NCBI GenBank assembly: GCA_027315115.1
Contig: DAHUYQ010000028.1
Coordinates: forward strand, 62,001 to 126,000
Length of the DNA stretch: 64,000 bases
Direction: 5' to 3'
DNA from: Solirubrobacterales bacterium
GTDB lineage: Bacteria; Actinomycetota; Thermoleophilia; Solirubrobacterales; Solirubrobacteraceae
Shown one piece after another: positions 41,924-50,656 of this stretch. Made by a program: the position numbers and the translations under genes. The notes beneath the pieces are model-generated. The model made no database searches. It was not told the origin of the DNA and was given only the letters and a program-made list of their open reading frames with translations. The number at the start of each line of letters is the position of its first letter. Position 1 is the first letter of the stretch.

Positions 41924-42282
41924 TGCGCCCGCAGCCGCGCAAACTCGTCGCGCACTGACTGGGGTCGGCCCCACATCTGCGTGACCTCGACGCGCCCGCT
42001 GCGGACCTCGCGCACGGCGATCTCGCCCTCGATGCCCGCTTCGTCCAGGAGACGCAGAGCGGCGTGGACCGCCGGCGCCGCGGCGGCATGGCCGAACTGG
42101 TGGGCCACCAGCAGCCGCCAGTGCCAGTCGTGGCGCGAGTAGGGACGCGCATTGCAGGTCGTCAGGTAGACGGAGGCGTCGACATAGCGCGACTCGTCCG
42201 CGATTCGCAGGTCGAGCTCGAGGTCCGTCCAGTCCTCCGGCAGCGAGTCGATGATCGCCTGAAAGGTGTCTGCAAGGCCCAT
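41920..42282 (-). CDS. Conserved hypothetical protein
   Basis: A 120-residue protein (ATG 42282: MGLADTFQAIIDSLPEDWTDLELDLRIADESRYVDASVYLTTCN). It is acidic with alternating strands, ending with GEIAVREVRSGRVEVTQMWGRP. The family is not recognised with confidence; similar small proteins occur in actinobacteria. It is the first of two overlapping genes with the pseudo-receiver and is divergent from the YgfZ-like gene. Confidence 0.65.
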   Translation of the reverse strand: MGLADTFQAIIDSLPEDWTDLELDLRIADESRYVDASVYLTTCNARPYSRHDWHWRLLVAHQFGHAAAAPAVHAALRLLDEAGIEGEIAVREVRSGRVEVTQMWGRPQSVRDEFARLRAQ

Positions 42283-42319
42283 GCTGGCGTGAAGCCTAGC
42301 GCGGCTATCCTCGGATCCG

Positions 42320-43315
42320 ATGTCTGCCATCGATGCGGCCAACACGAGCCCGGCGTCCGCGGCGCAGAGTGAGCTCGCGGCACTGCACGACGGCTGTGGC
42401 CTTCTCGACCGCTCGCAGCGAGGCAAGCTCGCACTCACCGGCGCCGCCGCCGCCGAGTTCCTGAACGGGCAGGTCAGCAACGACGTGGAGAAGCTGGCGC
42501 CCGGCGAGGGCTGCTATGCCGCCTACCTGACCCACAAGGGCAAGATGCAGGGCGATCTGCGCATCCTGCGCACAGAGCACGAGCTGCTGCTGGACACCGA
42601 GCGCGTCGCCCTGCAGAGCCTCTTCGACATGATCCGCCGCTTCAAGATCGGCTTCGACGTCGAACTGCACAAGCGGACGCTTCAGAGCGGCCTGCTCTGC
42701 CTGATCGGGCCCCGATCGCGCGAGATCGCAAGCGCGGCCGGCGCGCACGCGCTGCCACCGAGCGTTGAGCACGCTCACGTCGAGACCACGATCGCCGGCC
42801 ATCCGGTGCGCCTGATCGCCACCGCACGCCCGGAAGGACTCGACATCCTCTGCGACGCCGAGAGCCTGCAGGCCCTGGCATCGGCGCTGCGGGCGGCAGG
42901 CGCCCACCCGGTGAGCGACGCCGCGGCGGAGACCGTGCGCGTGGAGCAGGGGGTGCCTCGCTACGGCATCGACCTGGACGAAAGCGTGATCCCGCAGGAG
43001 GCCGGCCTCAACGACCGCGCCGTGAGCTTCACGAAGGGCTGCTACGTCGGGCAGGAGACAGTCGCAAGGCTCTACTACAAGGGCAAACCGAACAGGCTGT
43101 TGCGGGGTCTGCGGCTCGATGCGCCGGCCACCCCTGGCGAGGAGATCAGCGCCGGCGAGCGCGTCCTTGGCCGTTTGGGCAGCGTGGCGATCTCCCCTGA
43201 GTTGGGGCCGATCGCGCTCGCGCTGGTCCGCCACGAGGCGCAGCCGGGCGATCGCGTCAGCGTCGGTGAGCGGCAGATCGGCGCGCAGGTCGTGGCGCTC
43301 CCATTCGAGGGCTGA
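42320..43315 (+). CDS. ygfZ: YgfZ/GcvT-like folate-binding iron-sulfur protein
   Basis: A 331-residue protein with the GcvT-fold N-terminal segments (GLLDRSQRGKLALTG, NGQVSNDVEKLAPGEGCYAAYLTHKGKMQGDLRIL) and the YgfZ signature AVSFTKGCYVGQETVARLYYKGKPNRLLRGL (the K-G-C-Y-x-G-Q-E motif, Cys near 240). YgfZ proteins use folate in assembly or repair of Fe-S enzymes such as radical SAM proteins, which fits the nearby fbiC. The start is ATG 42320. Confidence 0.92.
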   Translation: MSAIDAANTSPASAAQSELAALHDGCGLLDRSQRGKLALTGAAAAEFLNGQVSNDVEKLAPGEGCYAAYLTHKGKMQGDLRILRTEHELLLDTERVALQSLFDMIRRFKIGFDVELHKRTLQSGLLCLIGPRSREIASAAGAHALPPSVEHAHVETTIAGHPVRLIATARPEGLDILCDAESLQALASALRAAGAHPVSDAAAETVRVEQGVPRYGIDLDESVIPQEAGLNDRAVSFTKGCYVGQETVARLYYKGKPNRLLRGLRLDAPATPGEEISAGERVLGRLGSVAISPELGPIALALVRHEAQPGDRVSVGERQIGAQVVALPFEG

Positions 43316-43386
43316 CCACCGTGCCGGCGGGCCGAGGATAGGATTCCTCCACACCCTAAACGCGACAGACGAGGTTTCTGATCACC

Positions 43387-44643
43387 GTGGCAATCGACTT
43401 GCAACAGGTCTCGAAGATCGACGTGCAGCCGGGCGAGCTTCCGCAGAGCATGGCCGCCTGGGTCATCAGGGAGGAGCGCCAGGGCGAGCCGAAGGACGCC
43501 TTCCAGGTCGAGGAGATCGAGGTTCCCGAGCCCGGCGCCTTCGAGGTGATCGTGAGGGTGATGGCCGCGGGCGTCAACTACAACAACGTCTGGGCGGCGC
43601 TCGGCAAGCCCGTCTCGGTGATGAAGTACGGCGATCACCCGGAGTTCGGCCACCACATCGGCGGCTCCGACGCCTCCGGGTATGTTTGGAAGGTCGGCCC
43701 CGGCGTCACGCGCTGGAAGCCCGGCGACGAAGTCGTGGTGCACTGCAACCAGGCGTCCTACGAGGACCCGGAGGTCCACGGCCTGGACCCGATGGCAGCG
43801 CCCTCGCAGCGGATCTGGGGCTATGAGACCACATGGGGCTCCTTCGCCCAGTTCACCAAGGTCCAGGCCCAGCAGCTTCTGCCCAAGCCCAAGGCGCTCT
43901 CCTGGGAGGAGGCCGCCTCCTACGGCCTGGTCTACTTCACCGCCTACCGGATGCTGATCACGCGCTGCAACCTGCAGGCCGGACAGCGAGTCCTGATCTG
44001 GGGCGCCGCCGGCGGCCTGGGCGTCTTCGCCACCCAGCTCTGCGCCGCCGCCGGCGCGCACTGCGTGGGCGTCGTCTCATCCCCGGAGAAGGGCGAGCTC
44101 GTGGAGCGCCTGGGCGCCGTGGGCTTCATCGACCGCGGCGAGTTCGCCGGGATGATGCGCAAGGGAGGCGAGAGCCCCGCGGAGGAGAAGGCGCGCTTCC
44201 TGGCCTCGCGCGAGTTCTCAAAGCGCGTGAGCGAGATGCTCGGCGACGCGCCGGACATCGTCTTCGAGCACGTCGGCCAGGCGACGTTCCCCACCTCGGT
44301 CTACACCGTCAAGCCGTTCGGCAAGGTCGTGATCTGCGCCGGCACCACCGGCTTCAACCTCGACTTCGACGTGCGCTACCTGTGGATGAAGCAGAAGGAG
44401 ATCGTCGGCTCCCACTTCGCCAACGCGTACGAGTGCATGAAGGCCAACGAGCTGATCGAGAGCGGGCAGATCAAGCCCGTGCTGTGGCGGACGATGGGCT
44501 TCGACGGCGTGGCGCAGGCGCACCAGCTCATGCTCGAAAACAAGCACCTAGGAAAGATCTCCATCCTGGTCGGCGCGGACTCCGAGGGACAGGGCCGCAC
44601 CGCCGAGGGTGGGGGCGCGATACATGCGGAGGTTGGCGGCTGA
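43387..44643 (+). CDS. ccr: Crotonyl-CoA carboxylase/reductase
   Basis: A 418-residue medium-chain dehydrogenase/reductase with the Ccr signatures SMAAWVIREERQGEPKDAFQVEEIEVPEPG, GVNYNNVWAALGKPVSVMKYGDHPEFGHHIGGSDASGYVWKVGPGV and the NADPH motif LIWGAAGGLGVFATQLC, then FNLDFDVRYLWMKQKEIVGSHFANAYE. It reduces and carboxylates crotonyl-CoA to ethylmalonyl-CoA, the defining step of the ethylmalonyl-CoA pathway. The GTG at 43387 is the start. The downstream small gene overlaps its stop. Confidence 0.95.
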   Translation: MAIDLQQVSKIDVQPGELPQSMAAWVIREERQGEPKDAFQVEEIEVPEPGAFEVIVRVMAAGVNYNNVWAALGKPVSVMKYGDHPEFGHHIGGSDASGYVWKVGPGVTRWKPGDEVVVHCNQASYEDPEVHGLDPMAAPSQRIWGYETTWGSFAQFTKVQAQQLLPKPKALSWEEAASYGLVYFTAYRMLITRCNLQAGQRVLIWGAAGGLGVFATQLCAAAGAHCVGVVSSPEKGELVERLGAVGFIDRGEFAGMMRKGGESPAEEKARFLASREFSKRVSEMLGDAPDIVFEHVGQATFPTSVYTVKPFGKVVICAGTTGFNLDFDVRYLWMKQKEIVGSHFANAYECMKANELIESGQIKPVLWRTMGFDGVAQAHQLMLENKHLGKISILVGADSEGQGRTAEGGGAIHAEVGG

Positions 44644-44999
44644 TGTCAGACACGGTGATGATCCCCTGGTACGCGACGGGGTTCCGGGCGGACGGCTTCG
44701 AGGATGTCCTGAACCAGGTCGCGGCCGTCGCGATGCGCTACGGCGCCACCTCCTACGCCGTCTACCGCTCCAAGGAAGACCGCTACCGCTTCCAGCAGTT
44801 CGCGACCTTCGAGAGCCATCTCGACTGGGAGCGCTACTGGGAGGGCCAGGAGATGACGAGGTTCCGCAGGCAGCACTCCGGCTGGTACCAGGTGCCGGTG
44901 CTCTACGGCTGGTGGACGCGGACCGCGGAGGGCAGGCTCAAGGGGCACGAGACAGACGCCGTGGAGGCCGAGCTCGCCAACGGCTCCCACACGCTGTAG
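44643..44999 (+). CDS. Small hypothetical protein coupled to ccr
   Basis: A 118-residue protein whose ATG shares the last base of the ccr stop (TGATG). Sequence: MSDTVMIPWYATGFRADGFEDVLNQVAAVAMRYGATSYAVYRSKEDRYRFQQFATFESHLDWERYWEG, then aromatic-rich (HSGWYQVPVLYGWWTRT). It has the look of a dimeric alpha/beta-barrel (antibiotic biosynthesis monooxygenase-like) fold. Its coupling to ccr suggests a linked function, but that is inference. Confidence 0.75.
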   Translation: MSDTVMIPWYATGFRADGFEDVLNQVAAVAMRYGATSYAVYRSKEDRYRFQQFATFESHLDWERYWEGQEMTRFRRQHSGWYQVPVLYGWWTRTAEGRLKGHETDAVEAELANGSHTL

Positions 45000-45123
45000 C
45001 AGCGCCCTGCCGCAGAGTCCCCTGACGCGACGCTCGCCGGCGCCCCGCGCCCGCGACATCGGCCGCGACCGCCTCGCCGCATGCCGCTAATGCGAAAGCC
45101 ACGCGATGCCGAAATAGGTACGC

Positions 45124-46869
45124 ATGACGGCGACGTCGTCCACCGGGGGGTCCCGCGTACCCGCGCGGCCGGTCGCGGACGCCTCTGAGGAGAAGATGAT
45201 GGCCGTGACGCTCGCGGCCCTCTTTGCCGCGGGCGCGACGCTTGCGCTGATCACGCTGCTGCTGCCCGCCTCCAGGCACGCCGACAAGATCGGCCTGCTG
45301 GCGATAGTCGCCACCGCCTACCTCGTCTCGGGCCTGCTGTGCTGGCGCGCCCGCCAAGCTCCGCGCTGGGCGCTGCCGCTGGTGCTCGCCTGGGGCAGCA
45401 CGCTGATCGCGGCGGTGGCCTACTTCTCCGGCGAGCGCCCCAGCCCGCTGATCTGCTTCTACCTCTGGGTGTTCCTGTACGCCTCCTACTTCATGAGCAG
45501 GCGCGAGGCGGTGGCGGAGGTGGCATATGCGGGAGCGGCCTACGCGGTGCTGCTGGCATTGCAGCCACCGAAGAACGGGATCGTCGAGTGGTGGCTTGTG
45601 GTGATGGGAACGCTGACGGTCGCGGCGATCCTCACGCGCGTGATGAGGGAGCGCGTGGAGTCCCTGATCGCCCGCCTGTACGACACGGCTCGCACCGACC
45701 CGCTGACCGGGCTTCCGAACAGGCGCGGGTTTCGCGAGCTGCTCGACCGCGAGCTGCAGCGCACTCGCCGCGCCGGCGCCTGTGCCGCGATCCTGGTCGG
45801 CGACGTCGACCGCTTCAGGGAGGTCAACGACCGCGCCGGCCACCACGTCGGCGACGCTGCCCTGCGACGGCTTGCCGACGTCTTCGGCGAAGCCAAGCGT
45901 GAGATCGACGTCATCGCGCGCGTGGACGGCGAGGAGTTCGCCCTGATCCTTCCCCAGACCGACGCGCAGGGCGGATTGCTGGCCGCCGAGCGGCTGCGCG
46001 AGGCGGTGCAGGAGACCTTCGCCCACGACGAGGTACCGATCACGATCAGCTTCGGCGTCGCCTGCTTCCCCAGCCACGCGCACACGTCCGCCTCGCTGCT
46101 GCGGGCCGCGGACGAGGCGCTACAGCTTGCCAAGCGCTCCGGCGGCAACCGCGCGGCCGCCCACAACCCGACCGCGCTTGGAGCGGGGGCCGGCAGACGC
46201 GACATCGAGTCCGAGCGCTTCCTGGCCCTGATGCTCGACCTCGCCGAAGCGGTGGACCTGCGCTTCAGCGGCAGCGCCAGGCACTCAGAGACCGTCGGCC
46301 GCTACGCGGAGATGGTCGCCAGGGAGCTTGAGCTGGGCGAAGACCGGATCGCGCGCGTGCGCCTGGCGGGCATGCTCCACGACATCGGCAAGATCGGCGT
46401 GCCCGACAGCATCCTGCGCAAGCAGGGACCGCTCACCGACGACGAGTTCACGGTGATCAAGGCGCATCGGAGCCTCGGCGCGCAGATCATCGACCACCCG
46501 AGCCTCGCGGACGTCAGCTCCTGGGTCGGCGCGCACCACGAGCGCCCGGACGGACGCGGCTATCCCAGCGGCTGCCGCGGCGATCAGGTGCCGCTGGAGG
46601 CGCGGATCATCGCGGTCGTAGACGCCTACGAGGCGATGACCAGCGACCGCTCGTACCGCAACTCGATCGGCCATGCGGCCGCGCGCGAGGAGCTGGCGCG
46701 CTGCGCGGGCAGCCAGTTCGACGAGCGCGTGGTGGAGGCGTTGATCGCGGCGCTGGGCAGGGACGCGGAGCACGCCGACACCCCGCCGGCGATGCATGAG
46801 CCTCACGGCGCGGCGGGCCTCGCCGCGGCGCCGGCGGCGGGCCGAGCCGCGGCGCCGGCGGAGTGCTGA
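45124..46869 (+). CDS. Membrane GGDEF plus HD-GYP cyclic di-GMP protein
   Basis: A 581-residue protein: six or so membrane helices (about 25-180), a GGDEF domain (about 190-345) and an HD-GYP domain (about 360-530). HD-GYP motifs are complete (GMLHDIGKIGVPDSIL and HHERPDGRGYP), so c-di-GMP hydrolysis is likely. The GGDEF motif reads DGEEF (in RVDGEEFALI), with the first Gly replaced by Asp, so cyclase activity is uncertain; it may be a regulatory GTP-binding module. It is the second c-di-GMP protein in the window. A 16-bp repeat spans its stop codon. Confidence 0.9.
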   Translation: MTATSSTGGSRVPARPVADASEEKMMAVTLAALFAAGATLALITLLLPASRHADKIGLLAIVATAYLVSGLLCWRARQAPRWALPLVLAWGSTLIAAVAYFSGERPSPLICFYLWVFLYASYFMSRREAVAEVAYAGAAYAVLLALQPPKNGIVEWWLVVMGTLTVAAILTRVMRERVESLIARLYDTARTDPLTGLPNRRGFRELLDRELQRTRRAGACAAILVGDVDRFREVNDRAGHHVGDAALRRLADVFGEAKREIDVIARVDGEEFALILPQTDAQGGLLAAERLREAVQETFAHDEVPITISFGVACFPSHAHTSASLLRAADEALQLAKRSGGNRAAAHNPTALGAGAGRRDIESERFLALMLDLAEAVDLRFSGSARHSETVGRYAEMVARELELGEDRIARVRLAGMLHDIGKIGVPDSILRKQGPLTDDEFTVIKAHRSLGAQIIDHPSLADVSSWVGAHHERPDGRGYPSGCRGDQVPLEARIIAVVDAYEAMTSDRSYRNSIGHAAAREELARCAGSQFDERVVEALIAALGRDAEHADTPPAMHEPHGAAGLAAAPAAGRAAAPAEC

Positions 46870-46893
46870 GCTCGGCCCCGGCGGAGTGCTGAG
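46855..46893 (+). repeat. 16-bp direct repeat spanning a stop codon
   Basis: CCGGCGGAGTGCTGAG occurs at 46855-46870 (containing the TGA of the GGDEF/HD-GYP gene) and at 46878-46893, with a 23-base period. Confidence 0.8.
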
Positions 46894-46895
46894 GC

Positions 46896-47384
46896 TCAGC
46901 GCGGCAGCCGCCAGCGCGCGCGCCTGGCTTCCCGCGCAAGACGCCGCTCATGCCGAGCCTGCAGGCTCGCTTCGACCGCCTCCAGGTTCGATCCGGGCCC
47001 AAGCAGCGCCCAGCCGTCCCTGAGCACCGGCAGCAGCGTGAAGATGATCACCCAGATCGGCCAGAAGCTGCCGCTGGCGCCCGCGGCGATCCAGACCGCC
47101 ACGCAGACGATGGACGCCGTCAGCGAGCCGCCTGCCTCCTGCGCCAGCCGCCGGCGCAAGTGCGATCTGCGGGCCAACAGCGTCCGCTTGGCCGCGGCCG
47201 AGCTGACGGGGAGATCGGCTCGCAGCGCATCGAGGTCGGCACGCGTCTTCGCCTTGTAGACGGCGTCCAGACGCCCGTCGAGCTCCTCAGCCGTGAGGCG
47301 CCCCGCGACAGTGTGCTCGCGCAGCTCCTCCACGACGCCATCGCGCTCCTGATCTGAGATGCGCAGATGGCCAGCGTCGCTCAT
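46896..47384 (-). CDS. DUF1707 plus 2TM domain protein
   Basis: A 162-residue protein. Residues 5-60 are DUF1707 (HLRISDQERDGVVEELREHTVAGRLTAEELDGRLDAVYKAKTRADLDALRADLP). The second half has a 2TM domain (ASIVCVAVWIAAGASGSFWPIWVIIFTLLPVL), then a basic cytoplasmic tail. Function unknown. Its stop sits next to a repeat. Confidence 0.88.
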   Translation of the reverse strand: MSDAGHLRISDQERDGVVEELREHTVAGRLTAEELDGRLDAVYKAKTRADLDALRADLPVSSAAAKRTLLARRSHLRRRLAQEAGGSLTASIVCVAVWIAAGASGSFWPIWVIIFTLLPVLRDGWALLGPGSNLEAVEASLQARHERRLAREARRARWRLPR

Positions 47385-47411
47385 GCCCAGAATGTAGTCC
47401 GGCGAGCCGGG

Positions 47412-47699
47412 TCAGCCTCGTTCCAGCGGCGCCATCGTCAGTCCCGCGCCCTTGAGCTGCTCCCAATAGTGCTCGGCGGGCTCCTTCTCGCCCGTGTAGA
47501 CGATCGCCTGCCCGGAGTTGTGGATCACGTTGGCGATCTGATGCCCCTGCTCGAGGCTGACGCCGGGGATGAAGCGCGCCAGCGTCCTTGCGACGTGGTC
47601 GAAGGTGTTGTGATCGTCGTTGCGGACTATGACCCGCCAGGGACCGCCCGTGCCACTTCCCGGGCCGCTGATCCGGGGCTTCTCGATCGTCTCGTTCAT
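47412..47699 (-). CDS. clpS: ATP-dependent Clp protease adaptor ClpS
   Basis: A 95-residue protein: a variable tail (MNETIEKPRISGPGSGTGG), then WRVIVRNDDHNTFDHVARTLARFIPGVSLEQGHQIANVIHNSGQAIVYTGEKEPAEHYWEQLKGAGLTMAPLE, the ClpS fold. It delivers N-degron substrates to ClpC-ClpP. The hydrophobic pocket residues cannot be judged in detail here. The start is ATG 47699; the extra residues of the longer frame are unlike the family. Confidence 0.93.
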   Translation of the reverse strand: MNETIEKPRISGPGSGTGGPWRVIVRNDDHNTFDHVARTLARFIPGVSLEQGHQIANVIHNSGQAIVYTGEKEPAEHYWEQLKGAGLTMAPLERG

Positions 47700-47761
47700 G
47701 AGGGCGCAAGGATAGAGACGCAAGGGATGGGCGCGCAAGCGCAAGGCGCCACGGTCAGCCC

Positions 47762-48586
47762 TCAGACGGCGCGCTGAATGTAGCGCTGCAGGCCGGCGTA
47801 GCTCTGCTGCGGCGGCATCGCCTGCTCGTAGGCGCGCGTGACATCAGGATCGCCCTTCGCCTCCACCTTCGCCTCCATCGCGGCTGTGAAGGACTCCACG
47901 TCCCCTTCCCGCGCCCAGCGCTCCATCTCCCCCAGGCTCTCTCTGACGGCCGCCAGGTGCTCGGCGACGTCCTCGTAGCGTCCGAAGTGAGTTGGCACGA
48001 TCGCCTGTGGCCGCCATGCCTCCACGACGTCCAGGGAGGCGCGCCAGAGCGGCAGGTCTATGTCGGGCGGCGGCGTGGGCGCGAAGACGGGCCCCTGCGG
48101 CAGGATTCGCACCCCGGCGACGTCGCCGCAGAAGGCGGTCCCGCTGTCGGCGTGCAGGTAGGCGACGTGGTGCGAGGCGTGACCCGGCGTGTATGCGACC
48201 TCGAATCCCGGCAGCGCCTCCCCGCCCGCAAGCGATCTGACGTTGCCCTCGGGGACCGGCAGCACCTCTCCCCAGAGCCGGTCCATGTCCTCGCCGTAGA
48301 GCCTGCCGGCGCTGGCCAGCAGCTTGGAGGGATCGATCAGGTGCCTGGCGCCGCGCTCGTGCACCCACACCTCGACGTCGGGAAAGCGGGCCACCAGCGA
48401 GCCGGTCGCACCGGCGTGGTCGAGGTGGATGTGCGTGAGCGCGATCACTCGCGGCGGCCTGCCATCCAGCGCCGCGAGCAGCGTCTCCATGCAGCTCTGC
48501 GGGCCGGGGTCGACGAGCACGTCGCCGATCAGCCAGGATCCGATCACCCGCTCGTGGCCGAGGTGCATGAGGTCGATCTGCTGCAT
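47762..48586 (-). CDS. Metallo-beta-lactamase fold hydrolase
   Basis: A 274-residue MBL-fold protein with the HxHxDH motif HIHLDHAG, GHASHHVAYLHAD, GDVAGVRI and PTHFGRYE (the other metal ligands). It hydrolyses an ester or thioester-type bond. The start is ATG 48586, with a TTG alternative at 48595. It is divergent from the ethylmalonyl-CoA mutase with only 26 bases between starts, so the two promoters must overlap. A thioesterase-like role near CoA genes is possible. Confidence 0.9.
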   Translation of the reverse strand: MQQIDLMHLGHERVIGSWLIGDVLVDPGPQSCMETLLAALDGRPPRVIALTHIHLDHAGATGSLVARFPDVEVWVHERGARHLIDPSKLLASAGRLYGEDMDRLWGEVLPVPEGNVRSLAGGEALPGFEVAYTPGHASHHVAYLHADSGTAFCGDVAGVRILPQGPVFAPTPPPDIDLPLWRASLDVVEAWRPQAIVPTHFGRYEDVAEHLAAVRESLGEMERWAREGDVESFTAAMEAKVEAKGDPDVTRAYEQAMPPQQSYAGLQRYIQRAV

Positions 48587-48612
48587 TGTTGCCAAACCCT
48601 ACAATTGCGGGC

Positions 48613-50634
48613 ATGAGCGAGACGACCAGGGGTCCACGGCTACCCCACCCAGACCGGCCCTGGATGATGCGCACCTACGCGGGCCACTCGACCGCGAAGG
48701 CATCCAACGAGCTCTACCGGCGCAACCTGGAAAAGGGCCAAACGGGCCTCTCGGTCGCCTTCGACCTGCCAACCCAGACCGGCTATGACCCCGACGACGA
48801 GCTCTCGCGCGGCGAGGTCGGCAAGGTCGGCGTGCCGATCGCCCACCGCGGCGACATGGAAGCGCTGCTGGAGGGCATCCCGCTGGGCGAGATGAACACC
48901 TCGATGACGATCAACGCCACGGCGGCCTGGCTGCTGGCGCTCTACATCGTCGCCGCCGAGAGCCAAAGCCCACCCGCCTCACAGGACCAGCTTCAGGGCA
49001 CCACCCAGAACGACATCATCAAGGAGTTCCTGGCCCGCGGCACCTACGCCTTCCCGCCGGGCCCCTCGATGCGGCTGATCGCCGACATGGTCGCCTACAC
49101 GGTGCTGCACATCCCCAAGTGGAACCCGATCAACATCTGCTCCTACCACCTGCAGGAGGCGGGCGCCACGCCGGCGCAGGAGATCGCCTACTCCATGAGC
49201 AACGCCATCGCCGTGCTCGACGCGGTCAAGGAGCGCCTCGGCGAGAGCGCCGAGCAGGACACGATGAGCAAGGTCTTCGGGCGGATCTCCTTCTTCGTCA
49301 ACGCTGGCGTGCGCTTCGTCGAGGAGCACGCGAAGCTGCGCGCGATGTCGATCATCTGGGAGGAGATCGGACGGCAGCGCTACGGCGTCACCGACGAGAA
49401 GCTGCTGCGCTTCCGCTACGGCGTGCAGGTCAACTCGCTTGGCCTGACAGAGGCCCAGCCGGAGAACAACGTGCAGCGGATCGTGCTGGAGGCGCTGGCG
49501 GTCACGCTGGGGCGAAACGCGCGAGCGCGCGCGATCCAGCTTCCCGCCTGGAATGAGGCCCTGGGGCTTCCGCGTCCCTTCGACCAGCAGTGGTCGCTGC
49601 GCATCCAGCAGGTGCTCGCCTACGAGACCGACATCCTCGACTACCCCGACATCTTCGAGGGATCCAAGGTGATGGACGGCCTGGTGGAGGATCTGCTGGG
49701 CAAGGCGCGCGCGGAGATGGCGGTCGTCGCCGAGCACGGCGGCGCCGTGGATGCCGTGCCCTACATGAAGGGCGCGCTGGTCGAGTCGCACCGCGAGCGC
49801 ATCCGCCGCATCGAGGCCGGCGAGCAGATCGTGGTGGGCCAGAACCGCTTCACCGAGACCGAGTCCTCTCCGTTGACCGCGGACGCCGAAGGCGGCATCC
49901 TCGTGGTCGACCCTGCGGTCGAAGCGCAGCAGATCGAGGCTGTCAGGCAGTGGCGCTCCTCGCGCGACCAGGCCGCGGTGGATGCCGCGCTGGGCGAGCT
50001 CGCGCGCGTCGCGGCGGACGAGAGCGCCGAGCGCGAGAACCTGATGGTCCCCACCATCGCTGCGGCCCGCGCCGGGGCGACCACCGGCGAGTGGTCAGCG
50101 ACGCTGCGCAAGGTCTTCGACTCCTACCGCGCACCGACCGGCGTCGGGGAGGCGGCGGCCGCGGTCTCCGGGCCAGAGCTCGAGGAGCTGCGCGAGCAGG
50201 TGGCATCGCTGCAGGAGCGCCTCGGCCGGCGTCCGAAGATCCTGGTCGGCAAGCCCGGCCTCGACGGCCACTCAAACGGCGCCGAGCAGATCGCGGTGCG
50301 GGCGCGCGACATCGGCATGGACGTGGTCTACAGCGGCATCCGCCTCACTCCATCGCAGATCGCCAAGTCGGCGGTCGACGAGGGCGTCCACGTGATCGGG
50401 CTCTCGATCCTCTCGGGCTCTCACCGAGAGTTGATCCCGGCTGTGATCCAGGCGCTGCGGCAAGCGGGCGTCGACGCGCCGGTGGTGGTCGGCGGGATCA
50501 TCCCCGACCAGGACGTGCCCGCCTTGAAGCAGGCGGGCGTGGCGGCCGTGTACACGCCCAAGGACTTCGACATCTCCAAGATCATGCGCGAGATCGTCGA
50601 GCTGGTCGGCGAGCGCGCCGGCGTCCCCGCATAG
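48613..50634 (+). CDS. ecm: Ethylmalonyl-CoA mutase (coenzyme B12-dependent)
   Basis: A 673-residue mutase. The substrate barrel (about 20-500) carries the ethylmalonyl-CoA-type segments QTGLSVAFDLPTQTGYDPDDELSRGEVGKVGVPI, MNTSMTINATAAWLLALYIV, LQGTTQNDIIKEFLARGTYAFPP and HIPKWNPINICSYHLQEAGATP. The C-terminal B12 domain (about 540-673) has the DxHxxG motif LDGHSNGAEQIA and the SGSHRELI and GGIIPDQD segments. Single-chain mutases of this type convert ethylmalonyl-CoA to methylsuccinyl-CoA. ccr upstream and meaB downstream support the call. Confidence 0.92.
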   Translation: MSETTRGPRLPHPDRPWMMRTYAGHSTAKASNELYRRNLEKGQTGLSVAFDLPTQTGYDPDDELSRGEVGKVGVPIAHRGDMEALLEGIPLGEMNTSMTINATAAWLLALYIVAAESQSPPASQDQLQGTTQNDIIKEFLARGTYAFPPGPSMRLIADMVAYTVLHIPKWNPINICSYHLQEAGATPAQEIAYSMSNAIAVLDAVKERLGESAEQDTMSKVFGRISFFVNAGVRFVEEHAKLRAMSIIWEEIGRQRYGVTDEKLLRFRYGVQVNSLGLTEAQPENNVQRIVLEALAVTLGRNARARAIQLPAWNEALGLPRPFDQQWSLRIQQVLAYETDILDYPDIFEGSKVMDGLVEDLLGKARAEMAVVAEHGGAVDAVPYMKGALVESHRERIRRIEAGEQIVVGQNRFTETESSPLTADAEGGILVVDPAVEAQQIEAVRQWRSSRDQAAVDAALGELARVAADESAERENLMVPTIAAARAGATTGEWSATLRKVFDSYRAPTGVGEAAAAVSGPELEELREQVASLQERLGRRPKILVGKPGLDGHSNGAEQIAVRARDIGMDVVYSGIRLTPSQIAKSAVDEGVHVIGLSILSGSHRELIPAVIQALRQAGVDAPVVVGGIIPDQDVPALKQAGVAAVYTPKDFDISKIMREIVELVGERAGVPA

Positions 50635-50656
50635 GCGCAGACCGACCCGCCTGCTG